From the NCBI GenBank assembly GCA_029216955.1, contig JANAVB010007000.1:2353800-2417799 (forward strand): a stretch of 64,000 nt of DNA, written 5' to 3'. The notes beneath the pieces were generated by a model that saw only the letters and a program-made list of their open reading frames with translations, was not told where the DNA came from and ran no database searches. The translations under genes were made by a program, and so were the position numbers. Source of the DNA: Iris pallida. Taxonomy: Eukaryota; Streptophyta; Magnoliopsida; Asparagales; Iridaceae. Positions 43,440-54,240 of the stretch are shown here, one piece after another (within the stretch, counting starts at the first letter, position 1; the number at the start of each line of letters is the position of its first letter).

Positions 43440-44646
43440 CCCCAATACGTACGATGACCGAATATTTGTGTCACTAGACGCTTCCAACAAATGGTTTAGT
43501 AATTTTCGATCACGTCCCGTGTATGCGGGTCATCCTATTAACTTTACCATTTTTTTCACCATATGATTCACTATTCAATGATTTATGTCTTGATGAACTT
43601 GTCACTACAAATTCAGTTATCTATCTCAATGCCATTCAAATGTTTTATTACAATCTTACTCATGATGATACACGTTTATATTCACGTGTTGCTGGCATTG
43701 ACATTTCCTTTGATGACTTTGACTTGGCCGAATACCTTGAAATTTCGGAGCCCAACTCATGGGAGAAACTTGTCGAAGCTCGTAAGTTTCAATTCTCCGA
43801 TGGGTCATCCCTAGAAAGCTTCAAGGACGATTTGTGTACACCTAACACACATCCACGTAAGCTTCTTGCCAAATATCTCAATCCTTATTTCTATGAACTT
43901 CATCGCATTGTCTTCAACACTATTCTGTCCAGAGCAGGATCAACTGATGAGGTTACATATTTTGAGATCTCTGCCTTGTATCATCTTCATTTTTATGTTC
44001 CATTTAATCTTCCACGTACCATGATGGACTGGATGATTAATGCTAGGAAGAAGCCCAGGTCATTGGTCTATGCTCTCTATCTTCCTATAATTTTTTGTGC
44101 TTTTTATGTTCCCCTCGATGAGTGTTAGTTCCTCCCTACCCCTGCCTTTTTATCTAAGGCACGGCAGCTTCAGGCAACTGTCGGCTCTCCTGATGAGTCT
44201 GAGCACTCTGATGCTCAGGCAGACGCACCTGCTCTTGGACAGGATGCGCTTCCTCCTCCTGCAACTCTTGACTCGATTCAGACTATGCTTCGCGATCGGT
44301 TCACTTTAGAGGATGATCGCTGGACCCAGCTTGACTACCATACCACCCTGTAGATGAGTACCATCAGCAACTCACTGTATGACATTCGGTACTCTATGTC
44401 TCGTCATCCTTCTATGCCTATCCCTATGGAATGGGACCCTGCTCGCGATGGATACCGTATCGATGACCCTTGGGTCATACACTATCTGGATCCGGATACG
44501 GCTTTCGTGGACCCTCGTCGTTCATTCCCTGATCCTTCTGACGATGCTGGACCTCTCCGTGATGGATGTGGTCTCCTACTTGCTGCTGCTGCTGAGGATC
44601 TTATGTTTACTTTTTCTGCACTATGGATTTCTAGTTTATGTAGTTG
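43440..44646 (+). pseudogene. Element C post-pol ORF (transposon protein, 'env-like' position)
   Basis: The frame 43523-44128 and, in the same frame after TAG near 44126 and another near 44351, 44354-44647. Motifs are NAIQMFYYNLTHDDTRLYSR, YELHRIVFNTILSRAGSTDE and ALYHLHFYVPFNLPRTMMDW, matching the putative plant transposon protein domain known downstream of pol in SIRE-like and other plant elements. The C-terminal part is Pro/Asp-rich. I see no signal peptide and no clear membrane-spanning helix, so an envelope role is not supported by sequence. Function unknown. Confidence 0.6.
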
Positions 44647-44647
44647 A

Positions 44648-44999
44648 TCTTTATTGTATTGGAATTATTTATGTTTTATGATTCTTGAGACACTTGATGC
44701 AGTTTTCTTTCGGTGTGCTTGCCAGTTATTTCCATTCTCTCGATAGTTGTGTTTGATAAATGACAAAGGGGGAGAATTATTTGATATTCACATTATCATC
44801 ATATCATATTGTATTCTGTATTTGTGTTGTTTTTTTGGAAAAGCTTGTATTTATCAGGACATTACATCAAAGAAATGTGTACGGGGGAGCTATTGCTAGT
44901 TCTGCACTGATTGCGGGGGAGCTACTATTTTTAAATGTGTCCAGGTATGAACATTGAATATACAAATATCAGTTTGTCAATTATCAATATGGGGAAGAT
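44648..44999 (+). other. Element C 3' untranslated region with polypurine tracts
   Basis: AAAGGGGGAGAA at about 44764, GGGGGAGC words near 44885 and 44917, and GGGGAAGAT immediately before the 3' LTR at 45000. The last is the best candidate for the plus-strand primer. No ORF of note. Confidence 0.6.
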
Positions 45000-45940
45000 T
45001 GTTGACACAAAATCACAGTCAACCAAATATTGATAAAATTGACAATATGATACTTGTCATAATTCAATATGACCCATCAAGACTGAACTCAGTATAAGAC
45101 GGACTACGGCTCGTACCTACAGCGTACTTTGTTTCGAGTCTGTATTTTACATTTTTTCTTGAGTCTAAATAAATGTAAACTGAGTTGCACTGAGCGATTT
45201 GGGCCTTTACCTATACCTATACCTTAACCCAAAAGCTCCAACAAACCAAATTAGCCCATAAAGCCCAATGGACCAATTCTGTCTTCTGGAGACAGAGTTT
45301 GGGCCGAACTCTGCCTCCACACAGAGTTCGAGACGAATTCTGTCCCCTAAATTACAGGACCCTAATTTTTAAGCTTTGTTGTATGCTAGTTGTCCAACGG
45401 CCAAAAATTTGAATTCTTGACACAGAACTCTGGCCGAATTCTCCCTATCCAGAACACTATAAATAGGCCTTGAATTCTCTCATTTTCAATCATCCAATCT
45501 TCTCTTCTCTTCTCTCTAAAGCCTTATACAAGCCTTATCCTTCTCATCTACTAGCCACAAGCTCTCTAAGCCTCAAAGTGCTCAGTGCTCTTCAGTTAGG
45601 AGTTTGTGCAAGAGTTCAAAAAGTCGCTTGAAAAATTCCAAGCATCGCCACTGCGATCTCTGTAAGAAGTTGACGTGCTCTTCTGAAGAAAAGGCACGGG
45701 GTGTAACTACTATTTCACAAATAATGGATTTAATCCTGAGCTAGAGTTCTCAGGCCTGGACTAGTCCTCCACGAGGGAAACCAGGTTAAAATCGGCTGTG
45801 TTTGCGTATGCTTTCTCGTTCTTTATTATTTCCGCATTTACTCTGATTATTTACTGTTGGTGAAAGAGTTTAATTTTTAATTGGATATTTTGGTCATAAG
45901 CTCTATTCATCCCCCTATAGAGTTGCCTATTTGTTCTTCA
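45000..45940 (+). repeat. Element C 3' LTR (941 bp)
   Basis: Collinear with 28839-29777, with substitutions at several per hundred bases by eye. It has the same palindromic words near 45283, 45322 and 45423 and a TATA box near 45460. It ends TTGTTCTTCA and is followed by CTCCAGTCGCG of the LINE. Confidence 0.92.
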
Positions 45941-46614
45941 CTCCAGTCGCGAAAGTGGAGCTTCCGGACGTCACTCTGGTGCCACCTCCGGACAGATACC
46001 CCATCCGGGTCCCCTTCTCCAACGCGGAGATCCGATCTCTATCCTCCCCCTTCAACATGACTTTTGTCCTTAAGTTCGGATCCGGATGCCCAAAAATCTC
46101 AATTGTTAGGGAGGCTATCACCGGTTGGGGCCTCTCGACGACATACCGGATAGCTTCTCTTGACCCCAAACACTTGTTTCTACACCTAACCTCTGACCAG
46201 GACTACAGCAGAGTGTGGGCGAAGGGACCGACCAAAATTGACGCACAGATTGCTAAAATTGTCAAATGGTCCCCGAATTTTAACCCTAAAATCGATTCGA
46301 CCGTCATTACCTCCTGGATCACCCTCCCCAATCTTCCTCTGGTGTACTTCCCTGCAGCAGCCCTCAAGCGGATCGCCAGCTCATTCGGGTCCCTGGTGGC
46401 CATCGCCGAAGAAACGCGAAACCTCTCAAAATGTAACTACGCAAAGATTTGCGTAGAGTTGGACCTCGCAAATGAGCCACCCAAATTGATTGAGATAGAA
46501 CTCGGAGATCAGACATACAGTCAATCGCTGGTATACGATAATAGCATCATCTTCTGCCATCACTGTCAGATGAGCGGCCATTCTTTGCAGCACTGCTTCC
46601 GTGCCCACCCCGAA
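45941..46614 (+). pseudogene. L1-type LINE ORF1: DUF4283-like domain and zinc knuckle
   Basis: An open plus-strand frame of about 220 codons. VELPDVTLVPPPDRYPI, then the DUF4283-like fold (FNMTFVLKFGSGCPKISIVR, LDPKHLFLHLTSDQDYSRVW, IVKWSPNFNPKIDSTVITSW, IRLPNLPL-type segment near 46325), ending with a CCHC knuckle CHHCQMSGHSLQHC (46555-46600). ORF1 of plant L1 elements binds RNA. The 5' portion lies left of element C and the 3' portion right of element B. This part is intact over its whole length. Confidence 0.75.
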
Positions 46615-46619
46615 CTCAA
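46615..46619. repeat. Target-site duplication CTCAA of element B (left copy)
   Basis: CTCAA before TGTAGGAG; CTCAA at 63535-63539 after GTGAAACA. Removing B and one copy keeps the LINE ORF1 frame. Confidence 0.93.
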
Positions 46620-47749
46620 TGTAGGAGTGTAAAAAGTACTTCATAGACCAAGTCAAAGAAGTTGAGAGCTTTACGCAAGTCAAACAGATTCAGAATCAGA
46701 CTTTACGCAGAAATCAAACAAAGTAAAACTCTACTCGAGCTCTTTTACGCGAGACCCATTCTCAGCTTTTACGCAAGGGACAGGCTGTCAAATCATGCAT
46801 TTAATGTGCGTGATACTATTCTGACATAATAATTTTCTGACAGCGGACTGCACAGAAGCCGAGAAGATTTGATTTACACCAAACCTAACACTTGTCGTTT
46901 AGTGTGCAGATGGGCTACTTTACGCTCAAGAGATTGCTTCTTTTACGCACGAAAGCTATTCGAGCTTTTACGCTCAAGGCTGTTCTGCGCATAAAGTTTA
47001 TTTGAGCTAATTATATGCTCAAGGCTACTTTTCAGCCACTTTACGCATGAAGTTTATTTTGGGCTATTTTACGCCCAGTCTGCTACTTTACGCAGGAAGT
47101 ATATTTTGGGTCATTTTTATGCCCGTTCTTTTCTGGCTACATGAGAACGTGGTCTGCTTACGTGGCTTTTATGTCACACTTATCGAGTAACGTGTGTACG
47201 TGCTCTCCCCATTTTGTTGAAGTAGTGGGACACGTGTCACCATGCGTAGAGATCATAACTCTACATGGGACACGTGTCATCACGCGTAAAGGTTGAATTT
47301 CAATCGTGGATGACAGTTACTTGCATAGAGACCCAACTTTGTTGCTTTTTACGCACAGAGGGTCTAGTCTATAAATAGACTTATTTTTAACACAGACATA
47401 ATAAGAAGAGATATACAGGATAGAAGATTCTGAGAAAACTCATACTTTCAGAGTGATATTCCCAGAAGCATTTCTTCAACTTTTTCTCAAGAACAGGGTG
47501 AAGCAAAGCAGGAAAGCATTCGACTGTGCCATCAGTGCCGTTGCTCGATACCTTTCTGGTGACTTAGTTCTTCCAATTGTTCGTCTTCTTCAAGCAGTTT
47601 TCTTCATCATCATCGTATGGTCCAAGGAACAAAGTGATCGCTCTCAGATCAGACTTCCATAGCAATACTTCCCAGAAACAACTTGTACTTTTATACTTTT
47701 TCTTGTTTTCTTTCAAAAGCCAATTTTAGGCATTTTATTAAGTGAAACA
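46620..47749 (+). repeat. Element B 5' LTR (1130 bp)
   Basis: TGTAGGAGTG...AAGTGAAACA. U3 carries eleven exact TTTACGC words in one orientation (46670-47095, 47350) plus one GCGTAAA. Two palindromic GACACGTGTC G-boxes (CACGTG at 47231-47236 and 47271-47276) lie about 100-140 bp before TATAAATAG at 47370-47378. Confidence 0.93.
47370..47378 (+). promoter_or_regulatory. TATA box of element B 5' LTR
   Basis: TATAAATAG inside GTCTATAAATAGAC, a 14-bp perfect palindrome; the same at about 63154-63162 in the 3' LTR. The upstream region has G-boxes and TTTACGC repeats. Confidence 0.7.
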
Positions 47750-47751
47750 AA

Positions 47752-48620
47752 ATGGCGACTCTGCTGGGGACGACTTTCTCCTCTGATAAGAAAGTAATTG
47801 CTCAATATGATGATGTGTCGATCGGATCGACAAAGAAGACTCTGGTTGTTCACTTCGACCAGACTGCTTACGAAGAAATACTCCGAACTGGGGGTAGTAC
47901 TCGCTGCTCCAATATTCAAAAATTGCGAAAGGCGCAAAAATTTTGGATTCCTAAGTCCAAAGCATCCTCGGATCTCCCTGCTGTCTCTGAAGGCAAAGGA
48001 ATCCTTCCCACTCCTGTTATGGAGGCTCCCGTCTGTGATGAGGCAGTCTCTACTTCGGTGATGTGCCCCGGGCGTAAAAATTAGTCTCCCGTCTGTGACG
48101 TGGTAGACACCTAACTTTTACGCTCTACACGTAAAGAAAAATCTCCCGTCTATGACGTGGCAGATATTCATGTTTTGCGCTCTACGCGTAAAGAAAAATT
48201 TCATGTCGGTGACAGAGTAGATAAAATTCACAATGATGCCTTTGCATCCAAAGTGAATTTGCCTGCACGCATGCAGCATAAAAACAAGAATTCTATTGTT
48301 GGTAAAACTTCAGTTTTCCACCAACAGCCTTCTTACACTGCTTTATGCAAGGTACCAAACCTTCAGATTACATGTAATACTGATGGAGTCCTTTGTGCAC
48401 AAAAATCTCAGGATTTACGCATGCAACTCCAGACGCGTAAAAATGTACAGTTTGGTTCTGCTAATGCAGCCAGTAATCTTCTTTATACGTAAGAGAATAA
48501 ACGTTTCTCTGTCCCAAATGTAATAAAGAAGACGACTCCTTCTACTCCTTCTGATTTACGCGAGTTGCTCGTACAAAAGCGTAAAAACAGAAAATCTTCT
48601 GTGACACTCCCCCAAGAAAA
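47752..48620 (+). pseudogene. Element B N-terminal gag/leader frame and TTTACGC/GCGTAAA array
   Basis: An ORF of 110 codons starts within the PBS (MATLLGTTFSSDKKVI) and ends at TAG near 48082. The region GSTKK...FDQ.AYEE aligns with the broken A leader. Then comes a noncoding-looking stretch with eight exact TTTACGC or GCGTAAA words in both orientations. It includes two good copies and one poorer copy of a unit of about 57 bp beginning TCTCCCGTCTGTGACGTGG (48028, 48084, 48147). The frame 48157-48492 is basic and of no known family. Confidence 0.6.
47753..47770 (+). other. Primer-binding site of element B
   Basis: TGGCGACTCTGCTGGGGA three bases after the LTR end. Overlaps the ATG at 47752 (ATGGCGACT...), so the PBS is also the first codons of an ORF. 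Confidence 0.85.
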
Positions 48621-50477
48621 TTACCATTACGAGTGTCACCAGATTGTAATCAAATATTGATGTTCGGCTTCTAAATGGTCAGTTTTTGACCGGCTAAGCT
48701 ACAATATGTCTCAGCAATCAGTTGATGACCAAGAACATGAGTTGTCATATGCATCAGTCAATATGGCATCTCATATCAATAGAGGATGACATCCAAGACG
48801 CAATTCGTCCCGGACTCTAAGCCAACAACAATTCAACCGACTCCTTGATACTTTTGAAGGGGTATATCAGAATACTCGATCAAGAGTTCAAAGATCGTTG
48901 CAATCTTCAGATTCAGAAGCTGGGGGTACTCAGTCTTTGGAGTCAGAAACTGATAGTGTTGATTCACCAATCCCTCTGTATGTTCAAGGGAGGTTGAATC
49001 CTATGCTATTGGAGATGAACCGGAGACGTCAACTGCTGATACAGAACAACGTCTCTCTGCAGTTGAGCAATCACTGAAGGACATGCTTGCCATGATGTAA
49101 AGTATGCATCAAATAATAATGACTCAGCAAACTGTTCAGCCGGCAGTAGTAATACCAGTGCAGATAGCAGCACAAACTCAAGATAGTCAAGGGGTTGATG
49201 TACCTTTGAATAATCTTAGTCAAGAGCCTGCTGTCAATTAAAATTCTGCATCTTCAGATCCTCTCATTCCAGAAGATGTACCACCTCCGATGGGGGTTAT
49301 GGTATATCCAGCAACTATTCAATCGAATGTGCTTCCTTAAACTAGTGAAGCTATTCAAGCAGTACGTGAGCTAAAAGCACAGTTTGAAGTTCTGAAGCAT
49401 AAGGATCAAGCTCCAGAGGTTAGGGATTAAGTAACCTTATCCTCCTCATTGGAATGATGTACACTTTTCTCCAAAATTCAAGCCACAATCGATGGTGTTA
49501 TTCGATGGAAAGGCTTCTCCCAGTCAATATATCAATTATTTTGATATTATGACTGTGCATCTGCAGAAGAATGATGCTCTTCTTACTCGAGTTTTTATCG
49601 GATGTTTGACGGGTTCAACATATGACTGGTATCGTAGTCTACCCGACAATTGCATATCGTCTTTTGACGAATTCAAAGCAATGTTTCTCTCCCGCTTCTA
49701 TGAGGGAGGAATGGATATGAATATGTCCTCCTTAATAGAAATCAAACAAAAGGGGAAGGAAGATACCCGGACGTTTATCGAACGTTTTTGACAGACAACT
49801 TTGAAAATGTCTCCTGGTATGCCAGATTCAGCATTGATTGATACGAGCAAAATGAATCTGCGACCAACTATTGCTGTCTTTACGGGCTCTCAATTCATAG
49901 ATTGGGCCTCGTTCATTATACCAGCAGTTTCGACCGAGACCAATGACAGGTTGGCTCGTGAACATGGGATGATCTTTGCTTCAGAAGACAAAGGAAAAAA
50001 GGCACTTCAGGTAATAATTCCGGCAATCGTAATATGAAGGGAAAGGAAACCCTAGTGGTTAATCTTTCAAAACCCAAAACGATGCCAAATAATCCGGAGT
50101 CTTCCAAACCAAAAGAAGAATACTCTTTTGATGACAGTGATATCCCTGGGATATTCCAATATCTTGTAAAGAGTGGCAAACTCCAGGTTCCAGAGCCAAA
50201 AAGGCCTAATGAGGTGAATCTGACTGACAATCCCAAGTATTGTATCTATCATAGATACATAAATCATCCTACTAAGGCTTGCTATGTCTTAAAGAAGAAA
50301 ATCCAAGCGTTGATAAATGATAATGCTATCACTTTAACCAATAATGAGCATACAGTTACAACTAATATGATTTCTCTTCAATTTGGAGGATTTCCTCCAC
50401 AGCAAGTTCCAGATGGGATTATCCCAATTCCTAAGTTGATAATGAAGATTATAAATCTCCCGCCAACTAGAGAGTAA
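48600..50477 (+). pseudogene. Element B gag
   Basis: After SKWSVFDRLSYN (near 48680, shared with A) comes a Ser/Gln-rich region with stops. The gag domain follows at 49430-49800: FDGKASPSQYINYFDIM, DWYRSLPDNCISSFDEF, FLSRFYEGGMDMNMSS and DTRTFIERF. After one TGA it continues with LKMSPGMPDSALIDTSK. A frame change near 50030 leads to the Cys/His motif NPKYCIYHRYINHPTKACYV and the gag C-terminus ending at TAA about 50477. It corresponds domain for domain to A gag. Confidence 0.82.
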
Positions 50478-50489
50478 AATGAAGGATTA

Positions 50490-52220
50490 TTGCCTCTCTC
50501 ATTAAAAAATGGTGAAATCATGTGGGTACATCCTGACTTAGTACCTGAAATGAAAGATGAAGGTAAAACTTCAAAATCCAAGAAAGGTCGAAAAGTCAAA
50601 ACCTGCAATATGATTTTTCATGTTGTTACTCCAGATCATGATGATTTAGATCATCTTTGGGACGAAATTCCTTTGGAGGATAGGCTGAGGGGTTTGAATA
50701 TATGCCCTCCAAGTTTGGCTTCTCCTACCAAACTCAAACTTACTCATCAGCAATTGTTAGCAATGAATAGTATCCCCTTATACAGGGCACAACAAGTCTT
50801 TGATGCTTATGAGAAAGCTCATGTAGGGATTTTTTCTCCTGTCCCGAGTATTCCTACTCCTGTGGCTACAGAGGTTTCTATTCCTCCTTCTCCTGTGGCT
50901 ACAAAGGTCTATATTCCTCCTTCTCCTGTGGCTACACAGGTCTCTATTCCTACTTCCTCTGTTGAACCATCTATTGAAAGTCCGTTACCCACTCACATGT
51001 ATAGTCAACAATCAGTCCATCTCATGAAAAAGATGGGCTATGACTTTCAAAAGACGGAAGGCTTGAACTATAATAAAGGAATGCGACTTCCTTTACAAAT
51101 TCAAGGTCAAAAATCTACTGTTGGATTGGGTTTTGAGGTTCCTCATAAAAGTCCTCGCAAGAAGAAGACTAAGGGAAAGAAGACTAAATCCTGTAATATG
51201 GTACTTCATTCTCCTGAGTCTGAAGAAGAAACCTTTGCTGGTACGAGATCCGGAAAAGAGTACCACAAAAATTATGAGGAAACTTCTAAAGAAGCGGAGG
51301 ACGTTGCTGAAACACTGCCAGCTCAACCATCTCCTGTTCTTGCTGAGGCAAGACCTTCCAAACCATCTGTGGTTGAGAAAGGGAAACAGAAAGCAGTACG
51401 CTTTGACGTCCCATTGAAATCTGCTTCAAATTAAGGGATGGTGATGAAACCCTACAAGTTTGATATTCTAGCCCAACTAGCTAATACTCCGGCTAGACTT
51501 TCTATCTTTGAGCTGCTTCGTCTTTCTAAAGAAAGTTGAGAAACTTTTAGCGAAGCTTTGCTACAAGCAGACTCATGTTTAGCTCAACTTAAGAGTCCTG
51601 ACAATATACTAGTGTCGTGTCCACAATGTCATAGTGTGATGGAAGCAATTCCTAACATTACCTTCACACAAGAAGATATGTTGTTGAAGCATAATAAGCA
51701 CGACATGCCTCTGTGCTACACAGGGTATATTGAATCTACTGAAATTGACAGGATTTACATTGATCTTGGGTCTTCTATTAGCATTATTTTTCAGAGTATG
51801 CTACGACCCTTGAGGATTCCTACTAGTGATTTGACTTACACTAGTACAACAATAGTTGGTTTCAACTCTAGAAAGAGTAAACCACTGGAGAAGATTCGTC
51901 TGAAGATTCAAATTGGTGATCTTCGAACAATGGCGACCTTTTATGTTATCAACTCAGATGTATCTTACAACATCTTTCTTGGAAGACCGTGGATACATGA
52001 GCATAACATTGTGCCTTTAACTCTCCACCAATGCTTCAAGTACGTAGATTCTCAAGGGATTGTGAAGACTGAATTTGCAGATATCAATCCTTTTAAGGGT
52101 GTTGAAGCCTATTTTTCTGATTCAATACTCTATAAACAGCAGCATGTGAATGAGATATCAGATATGGCTGAAGATCGGTCGCCTGCAGAAGATCAATCTG
52201 TCAATGAAGATCCTCCATAA
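50490..52220 (+). pseudogene. Element B G-patch-like region and aspartic protease
   Basis: The frame 50490-51434 starts with a conserved segment also seen in A (MWVHPDLVPE). It has a Pro/Ser/Val-rich repeat (S(I)PPSPVATKV), then the G-patch-like MYSQQSVHLMKKMGYDFQKT and LNYNKGMRLPLQIQGQ. After stops near 51434 and 51537 the frame 51558-52220 carries protease: TQEDMLLKHNKHDMPLCYTG, active site IDLGSSISIIF, VSYNIFLGRPWIHEHN and HQCFKYVDSQG. The active site is D-L-GSS versus D-P-GSS in A. Confidence 0.82.
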
Positions 52221-52740
52221 GAGCAACCTTTGAAGATTAAAGTCAAAGGACGAATCTAACCCCAACCTGTCAATGACGAACCTTTGGTGATCAAGGTTAA
52301 AGGAAGAACTCGAGCTTCGTCTGAGGAATCAGTGAGTATTCCAGTCAATAGCCAAGTTCAACCTCTCATGATCAAGGTCAAGGGACGTACTTCTCGTACG
52401 AATGATCCAGAACCACTGATTATCAACATTGGCAAGTCTACGCAGAAGACGGATGACGGTTTGTTAATGATCAATCCAAAGCGTAGTAGTCAGTTTATAA
52501 ATGATATAAATATTGATCATTCTGTACTTTCTAATATTAATGAAGATTTCCTTTTGGACTACATGGCTGTCAAATTTATTGAAAGAATGACTTTATCTAC
52601 TGATAATCAAAGTCATCAACATAAAAATGACATAAATACAGAGGAAACCTTATATATTAATTATATAGAAAATTCTTTTTCTCCTTGTGTAGATGTTGGA
52701 CCCTATGCTTAAAGGTTCCTAACATCTTCTTCATATCTTC
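52221..52740 (+). pseudogene. Element B protease-RT linker with PLxIKVKGRT repeats
   Basis: Five imperfect peptide repeats of PL(K/V/M)IKVKGR(I/T) and PLIINIGKS type lie between 52228 and 52480, spaced about 20-30 residues. Element A has PLTI(R/K/H)L(P) repeats at the same place between protease and RT. The stretch is otherwise acidic and Asn-rich, with stops at 52218 and 52257. Function unknown; unstructured linkers or SLiM-type binding repeats are possible. Confidence 0.55.
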
Positions 52741-54240
52741 TACCGGTAGCCTCATCATCACAAGCTTGTGTAACTTATAGACGTCACGAAGAATCTTATT
52801 TTGTGATTCCGTCTAATAAGAAGAACAAGCGCCAAATTGTGTTTGGTCTGGCTAGAAATATCCCTGTTACTCAAACAGATGACCTCAGAAAGAAAGATAA
52901 AGAAAGAATCTGAATTGACAAATATAGTCAACAATCTCTTAAGATTATCCAAAATATAGAATATGATTTGAAGACTATGCAAGGTCTCAATCAAGGCAAA
53001 GGTAGACGGTTACCATTATATAGTGATCCATTTTACCAGAAAACTCATCATGGATTGGGATACGATCCATCCCACATGTTTAATAAAGATATACAAGAAA
53101 AATTTTCTTCCAGTTCTTCACAATCCTCAGATTCTGAAGAAATCTAGTTCATCGAATCTTATACATCCCCCATGTACAAAGAAGATATGGAAGAAGAATG
53201 TTCTTCCAGTTTTTTACAATCCTCATATTCTGGAGGAAGCCATTATGATGAATCTGAGTGTGTATTCTCAGTCAACATGGTTCAAACTTATGGTGAATCT
53301 AAGCCATTTGAAAATGACCCTTGGGTACAACAAATGGACACTCAATGGAAGATTCGTTTTGAACAGCGACAGCCACCTACAGAAGATGAAATTGTCTAGA
53401 TTGATGTTGGCGATGGAACTACGTCCAAGCCAATATTCATCAGTAAAAACATTTCTGAAGATGAACAGAAAGAGTTGATAAAACTAATAAAAGAATATAT
53501 TGATATCTTTGCATGAAGTTATGAGGATATGCCGGGTCTAGATCCTAAAGTAGCTACTCATAAACTCAATATTCTTCCTAATGACAAGCTTGTAAAATAG
53601 CAGCAGCGACATTTTCGACCAGATATGATGGATGCAATTGAAGAAAAAGTCAAAAAGTTGATCACATGTGGCTTTGTTCGTGAAGAACAACACCCAGACT
53701 GGGTTGCCAACATTGTACCTGTTATGAAGAAAAATAGAAAAGTTCAAGTTTGTATATATTTTTTCGAGATCTTAATACAGCTTGTCCAAAAGTCGAATTT
53801 TCACTTCCGATTACCGATGTCATGATAGACAATACATGTGGTTTTGAACGCATGTCTTTCATGGACAGATTTTCAGGATACAACCAAATTAAGATGCATC
53901 CAGGAGATGTAAAGCATACCGCTTTCCGTATACCCCTTGGAGTTTACTGCTATACGGTTATGCCATTTGGTCTGAAAAATGTCGGTGCTACGTATCAACG
54001 GGCCATGAGCAATATCTTTCAAGAACATCTACGAAAAATAGTTGAATGTTATGTAGATGATATTGCCGTCAAAAGTCGATCAAAAGACGATCATATTCAA
54101 GAATTAAAGACAGTATTTGAGTTGATGCGTCAACATCAATTGAAGATGAACCCTACTAAGTCTTTCTTAGGGTTTCCAGTGGTAAGTTTTTGGGATTTGT
54201 TATTACTTCTCAAGATATCCACGTTGATCCTGATAAAATC
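52741..54240 (+). pseudogene. Element B reverse transcriptase
   Basis: Acidic repeats with SSSFLQSS/SSSSQSSDSEE at 53080-53260 lead to RT: KPIFISKNISEDEQKELIKL, PDMMDAIEEKVKKLITCGF, HPDWVANIVPVMKKNRKVQV, frameshift at about 53755 (T run), then FERMSFMDRFSGYNQIKMHP, VMPFGLKNVGATYQRAMSN and the catalytic CYVDDIAVKSRSK. Another frameshift is near 54175. Stops are near 53398, 53515 and 53598. Same order and motifs as A. Confidence 0.85.

Larger units (their letters stand above)
28839..45940 (+). mobile_element. Element C: SIRE-like Ty1/copia element, split by element E
   Basis: Two LTRs of 939 and 941 bp, initiator-Met PBS, gag with two zinc knuckles, protease, integrase, RT, RNase H and a further ORF between RNase H and the 3' LTR. 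Without the insert (32480-40630 plus one duplication copy) it is about 8.9 kb, typical for the SIRE/Maximus lineage, which is known for post-pol ORFs. Its flanks do not show a matching 5-bp duplication (TTCTG left, CTCCA right), although the LINE frame is kept if 5 bp is assumed. It sits in the LINE ORF1. Confidence 0.9.

Noticed and set aside
43523..44128. True retroviral envelope protein
   Set aside because: No visible signal peptide, transmembrane segment or furin-like site; similarity is to plant transposon proteins only.
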